A DNA stretch of 64,000 nucleotides from Montifringilla adamsi (GCA_017590115.1 JAGGNK010000002.1:17913264-17977263); one strand, 5' to 3'; positions 1-12,680 are shown, counted from the first letter of the stretch. Numbers and translations are program-made. The notes: a model not told the origin generated them from the sequence alone.

Positions 1-62
1 CAAAGCTGAGCTCTGAGAGCAGGCTGGCACTGGCTGCATGGGGAGGCAAATTATTCAAATTG

Positions 63-860
63 TGTTGTGGTTTTGGTTTGTTAATTTGAGATTTTGGTCA
101 TTTGGGGAATTTTTGGTTAATTGTATTAATGAGTGCGGTGGGGTTTAGTGTTGGTTAATTATTATTGCACCCCGTGGTGTGAGATAGGATCAGGAGAAAG
201 GTAAAATGGGTTTAAAACTTTAAAAGGGCATAAAGAAAATTTATTAACAGTAACTAAAAGAAAGAGTAATAAGAATCAGAATTAAACCTTTATGACATTT
301 TTCTTTTTCTTACAACTTTTTTATTGATATGTAAATAAACAAAATGTAATTTGGTAAAAATTTTATTTTTGTTTTTTTGAATTTTGTTGTGTTAGAGTTG
401 TAGTAGATTTTTTTACTCCATTTTTAAAATTATTTTTTATAATTATGTAGGAAGAATTATAGCTCAGCTCACGGGGTGTATTTTTTTGTTTGGGGGATGC
501 TTATGTTTGGTATTAGAATCTTTGATTTGTATTGTTGAGATTTGGAGAAAGCTTTTTACAATTGTTTTTTTGTGATTTTTTAAAAAATTTTATTTTTTAA
601 TTTTTGTAGATGTGTTTTTATAGTTGTAATTTTTTGTGTGTGTTGGGTTATGTATAGTATTTGTATATGCTTGGAGTTTTTGATATATTAAATATATTTT
701 ATAGATATCAAATATATTTGTATTTTATATATAAATATCAAAGATAAATAATTTTTCTATAAATATAAAAGATAGATATATTTTTCCATATTTTGATTTC
801 TTTGATATTTTGATGGGGTTTTTTTGTTATTTTGTTTTATCACTGTTAAAGGAGAAGTGA
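63..860 (-). mobile_element. Degraded endogenous retrovirus LTR, minus strand, C-depleted on plus strand
   Basis: Read on the minus strand, this stretch has the layout of a bird retroviral LTR 3' half: a polyadenylation signal (AATAAA inside the complement of 235-248), a pyrimidine-rich segment, a 'cctgatcctatctcac' motif (complement of about 180-196), then an end resembling 'aaaccacaaca' (complement of about 63-75), which I recall from songbird LTRs. Plus-strand composition is very skewed: by hand count 61-840 has about 40 C against 144 G. Retroviral sense is the minus strand, so the element has lost G, as expected after G-to-A editing. The 5' boundary is unclear and was set where the AT-rich part ends. 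No target-site duplication was found. Simple AT-rich DNA from about 660 to 800 may be a separate tract. Confidence 0.5.
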
Positions 861-1974
861 AACAAAAACTGCATTCTGATGTGAGTGCCCATCTAGTGAT
901 GGACATTCTCGAGGAGTTGGAGCCATGAAAATGGGGTTTTATGTCAGATATCACAACTCCTCTTTAATTTCAATTCCAGAGAGTCAATCTTCAACCTCCC
1001 CCCGTGGTCAGGGCACTGAAGCACTGCATAATTCACAGGCCTCCTTTGATAGACAGCACTGATTATTAGCTTTTTCATCTTTTTTTTTCTTTTTTCCCTA
1101 ATTTTTCATTCTTTCAGAATAGCTCTGCTTTTGAAGGCAGAACCAGGAAGTTTTTCTGAGGGCAGCTCCAAGAGATCACATATAAATACTTTTTCCAAGA
1201 CTTGCTTACCAACAAGATTTTCCCTCTGTTGTTTTTCTAAATTAATAAAAATCAGTGTTTAATATCCATTAATCATCTATTCTACTAGGATACCAGTGCA
1301 ATAAGCATATTTTATTCATTTATTTGTATGCTATCACTCAGATCCCCTCATTTTTAGATCATGGCTGGGTTATTCAGGGCTCTCTGCAGACCTATAACAA
1401 AGAAACAAGTGCTCCAGAGAATTTACAGTATACATGAAAGAGAAGATGAAATAACAGAGCAACACAGACAATCAAGGTTGGGGAAGAAAAGCAAGATAAA
1501 AAAATGAACAGAACTAGGCAGAAAACAAAAAGTCACTCATGGCTCCTGGTGAAACAAGACACAAATGTGAAAGTGTGATATTTGATCAAAAATGCCCTGA
1601 GATGCACAGATGTTACAAAAAGTAATAAGATCTGCTTGCATTATTTCTAATTAATTACTTAATTTCACAGCCATGTTTACATTTTAGGGACTGAGACTCC
1701 TTGCCTCTGCTTGCTTTTCAGGCTATTTTCTATTTCTCTCAGAATTTTGAGGGCTTTTGTCCTCTGGGTCTTTACCTGGTCTGCTTCTCAGTTTTATCAG
1801 TAGTGTTCTCTGTGGACAGTTATTTATTTCTTTGGGTGTTTTTTGTAATTAGTGACTGATTTTGAGAACTGATCTTTCGTGCTCTAATTACAGAGATGCT
1901 GAGAAGTAAGTTGTGTTATTTTTTTATTATATATAGAATATGCCCTTGGTCAGCATTCTACATGACTGTCAGCG

Positions 1975-1988
1975 CTCTCTCTCTCTCT
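1975..1988. repeat. (CT)7 microsatellite
   Basis: Seven uninterrupted CT units are directly visible. Confidence 0.85.
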
Positions 1989-3919
1989 AAATTGTTAGCT
2001 CAAGATTGAGAATATGTTTCTTCCATTGAGAAAACCTAGTTTCTATCTTCAAGAAAGATTATTTTCCTGTGGTCTGACATTCTGCACTGGAAAATGTGTG
2101 AATTTGAATTATTTCCCACTCTCTAGCTTTTCCTGTGCTCATATTTACCTCCGCAGTCCCATGCCCTACACATGCAGGTTGATGGAATCCTTGCAGCTTC
2201 AGAGGAAAACATGTCTCACTAAATACACACCAATTAATTCCCATTTCAGGATTGTAATGGCTTCTGTTCTTTGGTGATTTGTCACTTCATCCCCTCGTGG
2301 ACACAGCAGAACTCGGTGTTGTGCCGTTCTGGAATTCCCTCAACACCTGTGCTAAGGACACAGGCTCTGCTGATGAATGTCCCGTGCTCTGAGCACTGAT
2401 GTGTCATTAATCACATTAAGAAATAGGCCTAACAAGCCATAATTTAAAAGAAAGACTGTGTTACCAGCTCTCTTTTTAGTAAAAGTGAAGCAGTCTATTA
2501 ATATCTCTGCATTTGGGTGCAGGAACACCTGGGTATTGCCATGTCCTTTTCCAGGCACGCTCCCATCCCAGGGATCTGAGCTGGGGATGTCACGGAGTTC
2601 CCTCCGTGCTCATGAACCCCCTTGAACTCTGCTCAATATTGCACTAATCACAGCCAGAGCACGGGCAAATTACTGACCCCTAATCCTCATTTACTCTTTC
2701 TGTGGACACAATCAGAAGCTGCTTGGCATCCCAGCCTGGAGGAGTCCAGGAATGCCACCCACAACGGGAGTTATTCCCCCCAGCAGCCACTCTGGAATTG
2801 TCAATAATTCACTCTGGAATTGTCATTAGCAGAAGCTGCATTGGTTCACAAGGTAAGTGACTGCAAGCAAGGATATAATTAGCATCACCTGTTCTTTAAA
2901 AGCTACACGTGCCATTAAAATTAGAAAGAAATGAAATCTTAGCTGAAATCATCTTTGTAATTTACTAACACTCATTTCCACACAGTTTTGTCAGAACAGC
3001 ACAAACTTGGTGTTGACACGGCCTGAGCCTTCAAAGTTGGGCTCAGTTTTTGCAGCTCTCCTGTCTCCAAGAATGACACTGATTTTCTCAGCTCTCATAC
3101 AAATTTTCCACTTAACCCTCAGTATTTTACAGCCAGTTCTGAGCAGGTGAGATTGGTGAGAAACAATTCCCTCTGATACTGAGCGCAGATCCTGAGCGAG
3201 CACCTCCCACTGCTGCCGGGTGAATGCAAAGGGAAGAAAACACATTTGGACTGTGGAGAGCTGTGAGAGGGGAATGGCTGTTCCTCTGACCTGGCTCAAG
3301 AGCAGCCTGGCTCACGTTCCACTCCCTGAGCTCAGCACCCCCAAGTCCTTTCCTCAGTGCTGGAATGGTACCCAGGACCTGGCAGACCTCAGACGTGCTT
3401 CCTTGTTTATATTTGAATTTTAAAAAAGCCAAGCATCTGCACCTGCTCACCTTGAATGGCCTCCTAAGAACTATTCTAGAAAGTCAAACCCTAACTTTTT
3501 ACAATCCCTCTTTGCAAGTAGAAAAAAGACAGAAATATCACATTCCAAGAAAAGAAAATGGGAACTAAAATTGCAAAGGTCATCTTTCACTTGTAACTGC
3601 AAAGATCTGTTATCTCAGGTGTTGGAATGTCAAAATTCTTTTATTCGCTGAGGTGACACCTCTCCTTGGGCTTGTGAAAATTCTCCTACAGTTACACACA
3701 TTAATGAGAAGTAAACAGGCTTTTTAAAGCCCTGGACTCTGCAGGAGCCAGGGCAGGTAGAAACATTAATTATTTTAATATTCAGGTGTTTATTTTGGGG
3801 TATTGTAGCAGCAAAAACTTCCCTGTTCATACACTTTTCATTGAATGTCCAAAACAAGTCACAGATGTCTTAAATAACATTTTAAGCTTCTTAATTTTGT
3901 CTTAGCTGACAGGTAAGGG

Positions 3920-4230
3920 ACTCTGCAGGTGAGAGCCCACCTGAGGCCGTTCCTTGGGCTCCTGGGGAAGCAGGGGTGACACTGCCTTGGTCCCTGTCCC
4001 CTCCAGGACATCCTGAGCTGCTGCCGGGGGTGCAGAGCTCCCAGGGAACCCCTGAGCAGGGATGAGCAGGGCCAGGCTGGGCTCTGTGAGCAGAGGCACA
4101 TCCCGACCTCACCTGCCTTCCCTCCAGCCTCCCCCCAGGGCTGTGAGGTGGGGAGGACAAGGAGAGGCAATTCCAGCCCTCCAGGGGAGGATTTGAGCCT
4201 TTCCCACCCGACCACTGGGCTCAAATCTGA
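3920..4230. other. GC-rich patch in AT-rich surroundings
   Basis: Base composition rises sharply over about 300 bp, with G- and C-runs and few CpG. It is not a convincing CpG island and no promoter element is seen. It could be an old repeat or simply locally GC-biased DNA. Confidence 0.4.
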
Positions 4231-5373
4231 TAAAATCCGAGTTTGGAAAGGCTGGTTTGTCTGTTTGTGTGGGGGTGCTATAAAAAGCACATCACCATGG
4301 TATCCCAGCTCTTTCCAATTAAAGAAAACCATTCCTACCATTTACTTAGCAGCTCTGACAATAGCCTGCAGCAGCAGTAAAACAACTTGACTGCCTGGCA
4401 TTTTACAAGATAAATTCTTCACTACACTCTGTTTTTTCTTGCACTGTTGCTTGCAAAGACTTAAAAAGTTACTGCTTCTTCAACGACTGGGACTGGTATT
4501 GGTACACTCATTTGGGCTATGGATCACTGGCTACACTTTGTGCCTTCACATGCCACTTTGAGAAAAATCAATTTCAGTCTTGCAGAGCTCAAGCTGGTGT
4601 TGCAGAAGATCAGTGCACATTTCCAGGTGCTGCAGGGCATTGGCATCTTGATGTGGATCCAACAAAACATGACATAGGTATGGTGCAAAATTGCTTACTC
4701 TTATGCTAAAGGATCTCCTGAGAAAAATTACACGGTAAATCAGAATACTGTGAGGGTGTGCAAGGCACAGCAGCTGCAGTAAACACTTCTACGTTTTTCA
4801 CTATCTTAGCACAAAAAATATAATTTATATTGCTAACTATAAATGGCTATGCTAATAAGTGTTGTAGGTACAATAGGAAAGTCAGATAATATTTAATATA
4901 GAGTTTAAAAATAGCATTTAACTGATGTTGAGGAAAGAAGCAGTTTGAGCCTAATAATGGTTGGAAGTATTTAAAAAGCTTCTGTCCAGCATTAATTGTC
5001 ACCCAAATTGGAAATAATGTCAATACAGTTACTCTCTACTTTTGTTAGATTTCATTTTAAATCCCTGCAGGGTTTTTATACATCTGCAAAGCTTGAGAAA
5101 AGGATCACTTGCTTTCTTTGCCCCGCTGTGTTCCTACACAGAGAGAAGAGTTAATTTCTCAGTCTCTGTAATTTAGCAGGGGGTGTAGCCTTGTCTGTGT
5201 GAAGGACTCGTGCTGCCCTTCCATGGGATATTAACTGTGCCTCCAGTGAGCCCAGCCAGAAACGCTGAGTCCAGATGAGACATTCTGCTGAGCTCACAGC
5301 AATGTTCCCTGCCAGATCATATTTCTGATCGTTTTTGAAGGAGTAACTTCTTCTCCAAAGAGGTTATGCTAAA

Positions 5374-5793
5374 TCAAGTATCATCTGTTTGTAAAAATTT
5401 AACTTCCTGCTGGGTCAGGCGCTGCCTGTCCTCCTGCAGCTGACAGCAGTCAGATGTGTTCTGGTGCCAGGATAAAGCAGAATATTCATTTCCCTGGGCG
5501 TCCTTGATGCAGATCTGTGCTCCTGTCTGGAGTCCCACCAGCTGGAAGCTGCTGCTGCTTCCTCTCCACGCCACCAGGAATGAAATCCTGTGTTTCATCT
5601 GCTGGATTCCCTTACCTGGGCCCTCCTCAGCCAAATGATCCAAGGCAGCAAACAGAGCAGGCACGGGAGAATTTTGCTGATCAGACTGACTGGGGCTGGG
5701 ACAGGTTTGGGGTTGCTCACAGCAGCAGCTCCAGCAGGAGATCGGTGGCAGCAGTGACCTCCAGGCACTGCAGGGTGGTGACCACAGAACCAC
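5374..5793 (-). other. Candidate exon or retropseudogene fragment, unrecognised product
   Basis: A minus-strand frame stays open for 139 codons. Its last roughly 75 codons (5374-5600) use codons as real vertebrate exons do, rich in CTG, GTG, CAG, ATC, AAG, GAC and GCC, and include stretches such as 'GAQICIKDAQGNEYSALSW'. The upstream part ends in a strong minus-strand splice-donor match (ccCAG|GTAAGG, around 5610-5620) in the same frame, after 'ALFAALDHLAEEGPG'. A donor in the middle of a frame that continues open is contradictory: either the exon ends there and the rest is intron or other sequence, or the donor is unused. No family was recognised, there is no clear polypyrimidine acceptor, and no polyadenylation signal follows the TGA. 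The 5' end runs up to a CR1 tail. It may be a genuine exon, a decayed retrocopy or chance. Confidence 0.25.
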
Positions 5794-6284
5794 AGAATCA
5801 AAAAATCACAGAATCAAAAAATCACAGAATCACAGAATCAAAAACTCATAGAATCGCAGAATCAAATAATCACAGAATCACAAAATCAAAAAAGTCACAG
5901 AATCAAATACTCACAGAATCACAGAATCAAAAACTCATAGAATCAAAAAATCACAGAACCACAAAATCAAAAAATCACAGAATCACAAAATCAAAAAAGT
6001 CACAGAATCAAATACTCACAGAATCACAGAATCAAAAACTCATAGAATCAAAAAAATCACAGAACCACAAAATTTAAAAATCACAGAACCACAAAATCCA
6101 AAAATCACAGAACCACAGAATCAAAAAATCACAGAATCACAAAATCCAAAAATCACAGAACCACAAAATCACAGAACCACAGAATCAAAAAATCACAGAG
6201 TCACAAAATGAAAATTCACAGAATCACAGACTGAGCTAGGTTGGAAAAGACCTCTAAGATCACCTAGTCCAACCTGTGACCTGT
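5781..6284 (-). mobile_element. CR1 LINE 3' end with hugely expanded terminal repeat, minus strand
   Basis: The core at about 6230-6284 ('gaggttggaaaagacc'-like, then 'ctaagatca' and 'agtccaacct') matches the 3' end of avian CR1 elements inserted on the minus strand. In CR1 the element ends in a few copies of an 8-bp repeat, seen on this strand as CATAGAAT or CACAGAAT. Here that tail covers 5781-6230, about 450 bp of cacagaatca / caaaatcaaaa variants. Inside it, a block starting at 5888 recurs at 5993, giving a 105-bp higher-order unit. The body of the element is missing (5' truncation typical of CR1). The plus-strand frame through the tail is open but is simple repeat. Confidence 0.85.
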
Positions 6285-9200
6285 GATTATTGCACCAGCC
6301 TTGCTTTACCTGGAGCAGGAGGTGTGAAAATGGCTTAATTGATGAACAGGGTGTGGATCCCAAATAAAGAGAGTTATTTCCCATTTCCCAGTGGAAGCAC
6401 CAAGTACACAACCAAGGCTCAGGAGCAAACCCAAAAGAGCAGCAAGGGAGGTTGAGCAGACAGACTTCTCCAAGGATTTACTCCTCTTTTCTTTTTTTTT
6501 CTATACAGTTAAACAAGCAGGTGTGGTATTGAAATACACTCTGCATTCTTCCCACAACAAATATGGATTTGTGCAGAGCCAGTCAAAACTTCCTAGTCAT
6601 GCCAGCTTTGTTTGTGCTCTGTTTGGAAGAAAAAGGCAGGTGAAATTCACTGCCAGATATCAGCTCTGTACAACAAACTGGATAAAGGAGTTGGAAAATA
6701 AGACTGAATTAAGAGATTCCAAATCTATGACTCGACTTGATCATAAACCCAATCTTCACTGAAATATGAAAGCCAAACAAGGATGTTTCAAATGCTTCCT
6801 TATGCAAATTCTGGATTTCTTTTTCTTATTGTTTCCTTTAAAAAGCAGCTGGTGATGGTGACCAGAATTTTGTGACAAATGATTTTGACATTTACACATT
6901 TTGCTGAATGCTAGTGGACACTTGTAATTTATTGTAATGATTTATGAGCAAAGAAGCCCAACAATGTCGAAGTACTGATATCTTTTCTGTGATTCTGGCA
7001 AAGATTTTCTAAACAACAACATTCTCCTTTTGTAATTCAGGCTTTCTATAGCACATAGAACATTTACATTTGTTCCTACAGGGGAAATTTCTCAATGACA
7101 TCACCTTCAATTTATCTTTTTTTTTTTTTTTTTGGGAATACCTTTGATCACAAATCAGTTTTTGCATTCCTAATTTTATGATACTCCAGTTACACATCAT
7201 TTGTATCACAAGTGACCGAACATCTACTTATCCAAAATACTGTCAGGATATCCAGTCTTGCTCAAGTTCCCTTCTGGTGGGAGCAAGGCTTCTGTAGGCA
7301 CCAAATGCACTCAGTATAGTTCTTTCCAAGGAAATCTGAAGAAGGAATCACTTTATCTTGGAGGGGGTGCTGTTGTTCCATTTTTGTTAACAAGAGCGTT
7401 AACGACTATCAGGAGTCTGGTTGATGAATTAGAACATCAGAAAAATAAAAAGGAACTTTGGGGCAATGTGGGACCAAATCCGCTCGTGGAAGTCACTACC
7501 AGGAGAGGGATCAATGGCTCTGTTTTCAAAATCCAGAGCAGGAATGAAGGGTTCAAGCTCTGCTGGTCCTGTCCATGTGTTACAGGCCAGAATCAGGGGA
7601 GCATTTTTGGTGCACAGCTCCCCGTGGTGTTTCCTGGTGCAATTTGAGCTCTTTGATTTCCATCTCATTTTTTCCTAATGAAGAAATCTGCCCCACTTAA
7701 AAAGACAAATTCCTACTTCCCCCACTAGAAATGAATCCCACCGTTCAAAAGCTGAGTGGAACAACGTAAACATTTCCTGGAAATCCTCCCTGTGTTTCTG
7801 TGTGATTGACTGTCAAACTCTGAAATTTATTTGATGAAATTATGGCTGTGGAAACCCACTTGTGTGAGCCCTAGCATGTAATTCCAGACTGTTGTCATGC
7901 TGTTCAAGAGTTGTTCTTCCTATACATTGGCTTTCCTGACCATATGCTTAAAAGTTTATTTTCAGGAGCAGAATCAGTTGATATGGCTGAGTTATATTTA
8001 CATTATCATCAATGTTGCACTTACAGAAAGCAAAACTCATTTTTGGAGATTTTCCTAATTAGTCATCACCTTGAATGGAGTGGGCTCAAGGAAGAATGCC
8101 TCATCCATGGTCTATTTTTCATTTGCTTTCTGTTTGTTTCTTATGTTGAGGGTAATGTTTAGAGCAGCATTACTGCTCATTACCCTGCTTAGGACCTGAC
8201 TGTTTCCACTAACTGCCAGAATCTTTTTTTGGAGAAAAATATACTTTTCCTCTTAGTTTGCTGTTTCTAAATCCAACAAATGTATCACATGCCATTTCCT
8301 CTTTTTGCAGCTTCTGCAATACCATACTTCATGTACAAAGCTAAAATTATCTGTGTGTTCAGTTATAGGTGATTTCAAAATTAGCTCATTTATGGAAAAT
8401 ATTTTGGAATGAGTGTCTAAAGCAACTCTACCCCTATTCCTTTTTCATACACAAGAGAAGTAAACCCACATTTTTTTCTGTCTTCCTCTTCTTACTGCCT
8501 CACAGGAAAAGCAGATTTTTTTTCCTCTGATTATTCCCTGGTTTGCTGCGTTTTAGGACATCTTTGAAGAAGCTACTCTAGGCAGCTAACATAGAAGGAA
8601 CTGAAAACTCATAAATTAATTAGATAATCTCCTCCAGCCCCAGCTGGCTCCAGTGAGTGCTCTTTTAAAACCTCATCAGCTTGTTTGGACTTGTAGTGGC
8701 TGTTCAGAAGGATCTGGAGCTTCTCCTGTCCATGGCCAAGTGTGCACTCCACAGCTGCAAAGATTTTCTCTTGTTAAGTCTGGGGCAGAAGTATTTGAGC
8801 TCAGTTGAATGACATGCAATTTAAATATTGACTGAAAAATGGTTCGAAGTCCAAAAATGTGAGTTCATGTGATTTAATTCTGGCTTAGCACCACTCATTA
8901 CACCTGGTGGTTTTCCTGCTCTGTAAACAGCCAATGTATCAGGGACTGAATCAACCCCAAACCCTGCACCTCCACAAGGAGTATATTCACTTGTCAGAAA
9001 TTCATTAAAATGATGATTTCGGAGTGTTTTAATGAAATTATTTTGACACAGAGACAGGAGAAGCAGCAGAAGGATACAAGAAAACTGTGAGTTAATTACC
9101 TGAACTTAAAAGCCTCAACTAAAATATCAAAAGAAAAAAACAGAGTTTATTTTTGCTTCACTACTTGTGACACTTCTCACAGATACATCTTCTTTACCTG

Positions 9201-10113
9201 TGGTGCTATAAAAGACCTTTTTGAGGCATGAATGATGGTGAGAAAAACAATGCTCTTACATTAAACATCTTTATTAATATGGATACTGTGTGATTTAGCT
9301 GTGCCCAGCTTCAAAACATGCTGTTTTGGAAGACAAAATACAAGCAGAATTTAGAATGAATGTGAGAAATAAGTATTTGTGGATGGATACTTCACTGACA
9401 ATTCGAGTTTAATCCTTATTCAAATTGAATTTCCTTTGAGAAGGCTTAAGGCCATCAATCTTTTATTAGACAACAAAACTTGACTATTACTCATTCCAGT
9501 TGGGTTTGTTTTTTTTATTGAACCTGAAAGAAGTGTGGTGAACTAATGTGTTTGTAAACCCAGCCTGCAAAAACACAGCAGACTGGTAGTCATGTTTAAT
9601 TTGGGAAGAAGAGAGCTTTGGTGCAGTTTGTGTTTCCTGATCCCTTTTCCCTCAGTTCTGATTCCTCTCCCCTTCCTTTTGTCCCCAGCTGGTTTCTCCT
9701 GCTCTGTTGTTGTTGTGTTTTGTCCTTCACTCATCGTGGACTGAGTTAGGGCAGCGTGAGGGTCGTGCTGGTGTGGGATTCTCAGCTGGCTGAGGTGTCT
9801 GTGCTCACCAGCTGCTCCACAGAGACCCCCAAGGTGACACAAAACTGTTTTCATGGCAGAACCTTGGCAATCTGAAGGGAAATCCCAGTGACCATGGATG
9901 CCACGTCTGGCTTCCTTCGGCAGGACAGAGTAGGAATGGGATTTACCCTGAACCGAGGGCTGGGAGGGCCAGAGCTCTGCAGGCAGCTGGAGCTGGGGCA
10001 GCACAACCAGCAGAACAGAACCAGCTGCTGTGTGCCAGGCTGAGCCCTGACACACTTACCTGGGCTGGCACAGCAGGGACAGGACCTGAGCTGGCACCTG
10101 CAGGGAGCCCTTT
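6285..10113. other. Single-copy DNA without recognisable genes
   Basis: No gene, RNA gene or clear mobile element is seen. There is a T17 run at 7117-7133. Frames of up to 129 codons (7258-7647, +) have no recognisable motif and random-looking codon use. The part after 9600 becomes more GC-rich next to the CR1 fragment. Confidence 0.55.
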
Positions 10114-10327
10114 GGAATCCCGGAATGGTTTGGGTTGGAAAGGTCCTTAAAGCTGCTCTGGTTCCACCCCTGCCATGGCAGGGACACTTCCCACTGTCCC
10201 AGGGTGCCCAAACCCCAGTGCCCAGCCTGGCCTGGGGCACTGCCAGGGATCCAGGGGCAGCCACAGCTGCTCTGGGCACCTGTGCCAGGGGTGCCCACCC
10301 TGCCAGGGAACAATTCCTGCCCAAATA
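10114..10327 (-). mobile_element. CR1 LINE 3' fragment, minus strand
   Basis: The sequence starts with 'gaatggtttgggttggaaag' and continues through the CR1 3' region (ccttaaagctgctctggttcc, cactgtcccagggtgcccaa, cagggaacaattcctgccc), the complement of the avian CR1 tail. It is of the songbird-type variant and is 5' truncated. Several overlapping open frames on both strands of this GC-rich piece are by-products. Confidence 0.9.
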
Positions 10328-12000
10328 AAACCTCCATCCACCTTCCTTTAAGCCAAGGCTATTAATGCTCATTAGTCATTTCCTCATTGTCAGCCTTCAC
10401 TCTGCTCACTGCTGCCTGGGCTCTGCTCATCTCTGCCCTGGACCAGTGATCTCCTCATCCCTGAGCCTCCCTTTTATATGAACTATTGCTTTCCTCCCCT
10501 CCTGCTCTTTCAAATAATATTGATTTGTTTGTTTTGCCAAAAGAATGCTTTTAAAGGACCAGCCAGGACCAATAAAAGTCACAGATACTAATTAAGGCAG
10601 TCACACATTAATAGATTGCTTTTCTAGAGGTTTGAAATCACCATACGTTGTAAAGTCAAAATTAATCCTCTTTAAGTGACATGTAAATGAGGACAGGTTA
10701 TTATTTGGAAAACAGGAGCAAAACCTGTAGCCTCTATCTCATTAAGTTATTTTGGTATAGAGCCATAATAATCAGTGTTGCTTGGGGCTGAAGCAGATGC
10801 CCAGTGTTGTGATTAAAGATATGTTTATGCATATATTTTAAAAGAAAGCCCCAGAGATGAGGACACAGCAGGATCCTGTATCCAGGCAGTTCTTCTGAGC
10901 AGGGAGGGGACAAGAATGACATTGCTTACCTCCTTCCCTTTTTGTGAACAATACTTTAAGGAATAAAACTCCACACTAACAGCAGGAATCCAGGTTTTGG
11001 TCTGAATGTGCTGCTCAGTCACGGCAGAAGCAGCACTTTAGGTAGATTCAGTTTCATTTTTCCTCCCGATAGTTGTATCATTAGGATTTTGCTTGAATTT
11101 CAGATGTTAAGTATACAATAACACAAAATGATTAATGGCCTATCCTAGGGAACGTGTCATGTCAATAAAACTGGTCTTTAATAGCACTGTTACAATTCCC
11201 AAGTTGGAACAATTTCAAGAGTCACTTAAGACAAAACCTATTTTTCTTTATCAAAATTCCTTAGCAGTTCTGTACCTGAGCACAGAGGACAGGATGGGCT
11301 CAGCAACCAGAGAGGATTATTGCCACTCTGCTCCCATTCTCTCTCACTCCTTATCAGGGAAGAGAACAACAAAAATATTGCTTGCAGTTCCTTTCCTATA
11401 TCTCCCACCAGCCCAGTAACCAAATTAACCTGTGCTGCAGAAAAAGGGCTGGAAATATCACTGACTCCAGGCTACCAGAACACAGGAGCTGTGTGCCCAA
11501 AACTATTAACTGGAATATTCAAAAAAAACCCCATTTGTTTCCTTTGTGAATTTTTGCAGGAGCAAAAAATCCTTTATCAGACCTTCTCTTGGTGGTGTGT
11601 CTGGAAATCAGTCACGGGTTGGATGGAAGGTGAGGACAACTTCCACTTTTTGCATTGCTCCAATGTCCATTTCTTCAGCCACAGTTTGTGCCCCAGGAAG
11701 GCAGATGCTGCTCCTAGGGTCAGGTAGGCCTGCTGAAAAGAGAATGGTTAATAAAAGGGAAAAACAAAACAAAAAGCTCTACATGTCTGGAAATGTTGCT
11801 GCTGAAAAGCTCCAAAATTATAATACTCAAACTGATTGCATGAAATTTCCAGCTGTTAAAAGCTGAACTTGATTCCTCCTTTAATCACTCTGAACACATA
11901 ATACATGTCTAAAATTAAAGGTCATCCACTCACCCAGGGCCTTACAAACGTGCTTTGACATTAAAAGGTTTACAATTAAAATCCACCAGGACTGGGAGGT
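10328..12000. other. Single-copy DNA without recognisable genes
   Basis: Nothing coding is visible. The sequence is mixed in composition with short AT-rich runs. Frames such as 11320-11727 (+) show no domain-like features. Confidence 0.55.
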
Positions 12001-12680
12001 ACCAGCAGGGCCTGCAGGGATGGAGCAGGGCTGCTCCTGGGGCCATGAACCATTTTTAATTGGTGCTGGGGCTGAGAGAGAGGGGCAGGGTGGGCTCAGG
12101 CAGGGGGTCCCTCCTGCTGCCCCTGCTCCTGCGGTGCTGGCAGCTCTGACCAGCGCTGTGGCCGAGCTCAGGGGCAGAGGCAGGGATGCTGCCCATGGCC
12201 AGAGGTGTCCCTGTGCCTGCCAGCCACACCTGCAGAGCTGGGACAGCTTCAGGGTCACGGGTGACAGGTGCTGGGGAGTCACAGCCAGGTGCCAGTGCCT
12301 GCCAGCCACACCTGCAGAGCTGGGACACGTCTGAGGTGAGCCTGGGGGGCCACAGGTGTGTCCTGGTGCACCCAGGGATCACCAGGGGCAGCCCCAGATG
12401 TGCTGGGATCACCGGGGCAGCCCCAGATGTGCTGGGATCACCAGGATCATGCTCAGGCACAGCCCCAGATGTGCTGGGATCACCAGGACCAGGCACAGCC
12501 CCAGATGTGGCACAGCTGGGCTGCGGGTCAGGCTGCAGCCAAGCATGGCAGTGCCAACTTCAGAGCAGCAAGGGGGGCTCAGCCCTGGCCCAGGGCACCC
12601 TCAGAGCTGCCCAGAGATGTCCCTGAGCCCTGGCAGGGGGGCTGCAGAAGGGCAGAGCTCTCAAGGCCATCCCACTTTGA
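12001..12680. repeat. GC-rich region with minisatellite repeats
   Basis: A 33-bp segment (starting 'gtgcctgccagccacacctg') at 12213-12245 is repeated exactly at 12295-12327, 82 bp apart. Downstream, the core 'gccccagatgtgctgggatc' starts at 12391, 12420 and 12462, and a shortened copy starts at 12498 (spacings 29, 42, 36 bp). The region produces frames of up to 196 codons on both strands that are repeat-derived, not genes. Confidence 0.8.

Larger units (their letters stand above)
861..5373. other. Single-copy DNA without recognisable genes
   Basis: No gene is visible. Open frames here are short, overlap on both strands and look random. Small items include a T-rich run near 1080-1096, a (CT)7 microsatellite at 1975-1988, a direct repeat of 'actctggaattgtca' near 2788 and 2811, and a GC-rich patch at about 3920-4230. 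The patch gives overlapping minus-strand frames of up to 160 codons but shows no protein-like motif. Confidence 0.55.

Noticed and set aside
5517..6077. 186-codon plus-strand frame
   Set aside because: Its second half is the expanded CR1 tail; the first half is antisense to the weak exon candidate.
9543..10372. Minus-strand frames of 170 and 173 codons
   Set aside because: They overlap in different phases and run through a GC-rich CR1 fragment; no family resemblance.
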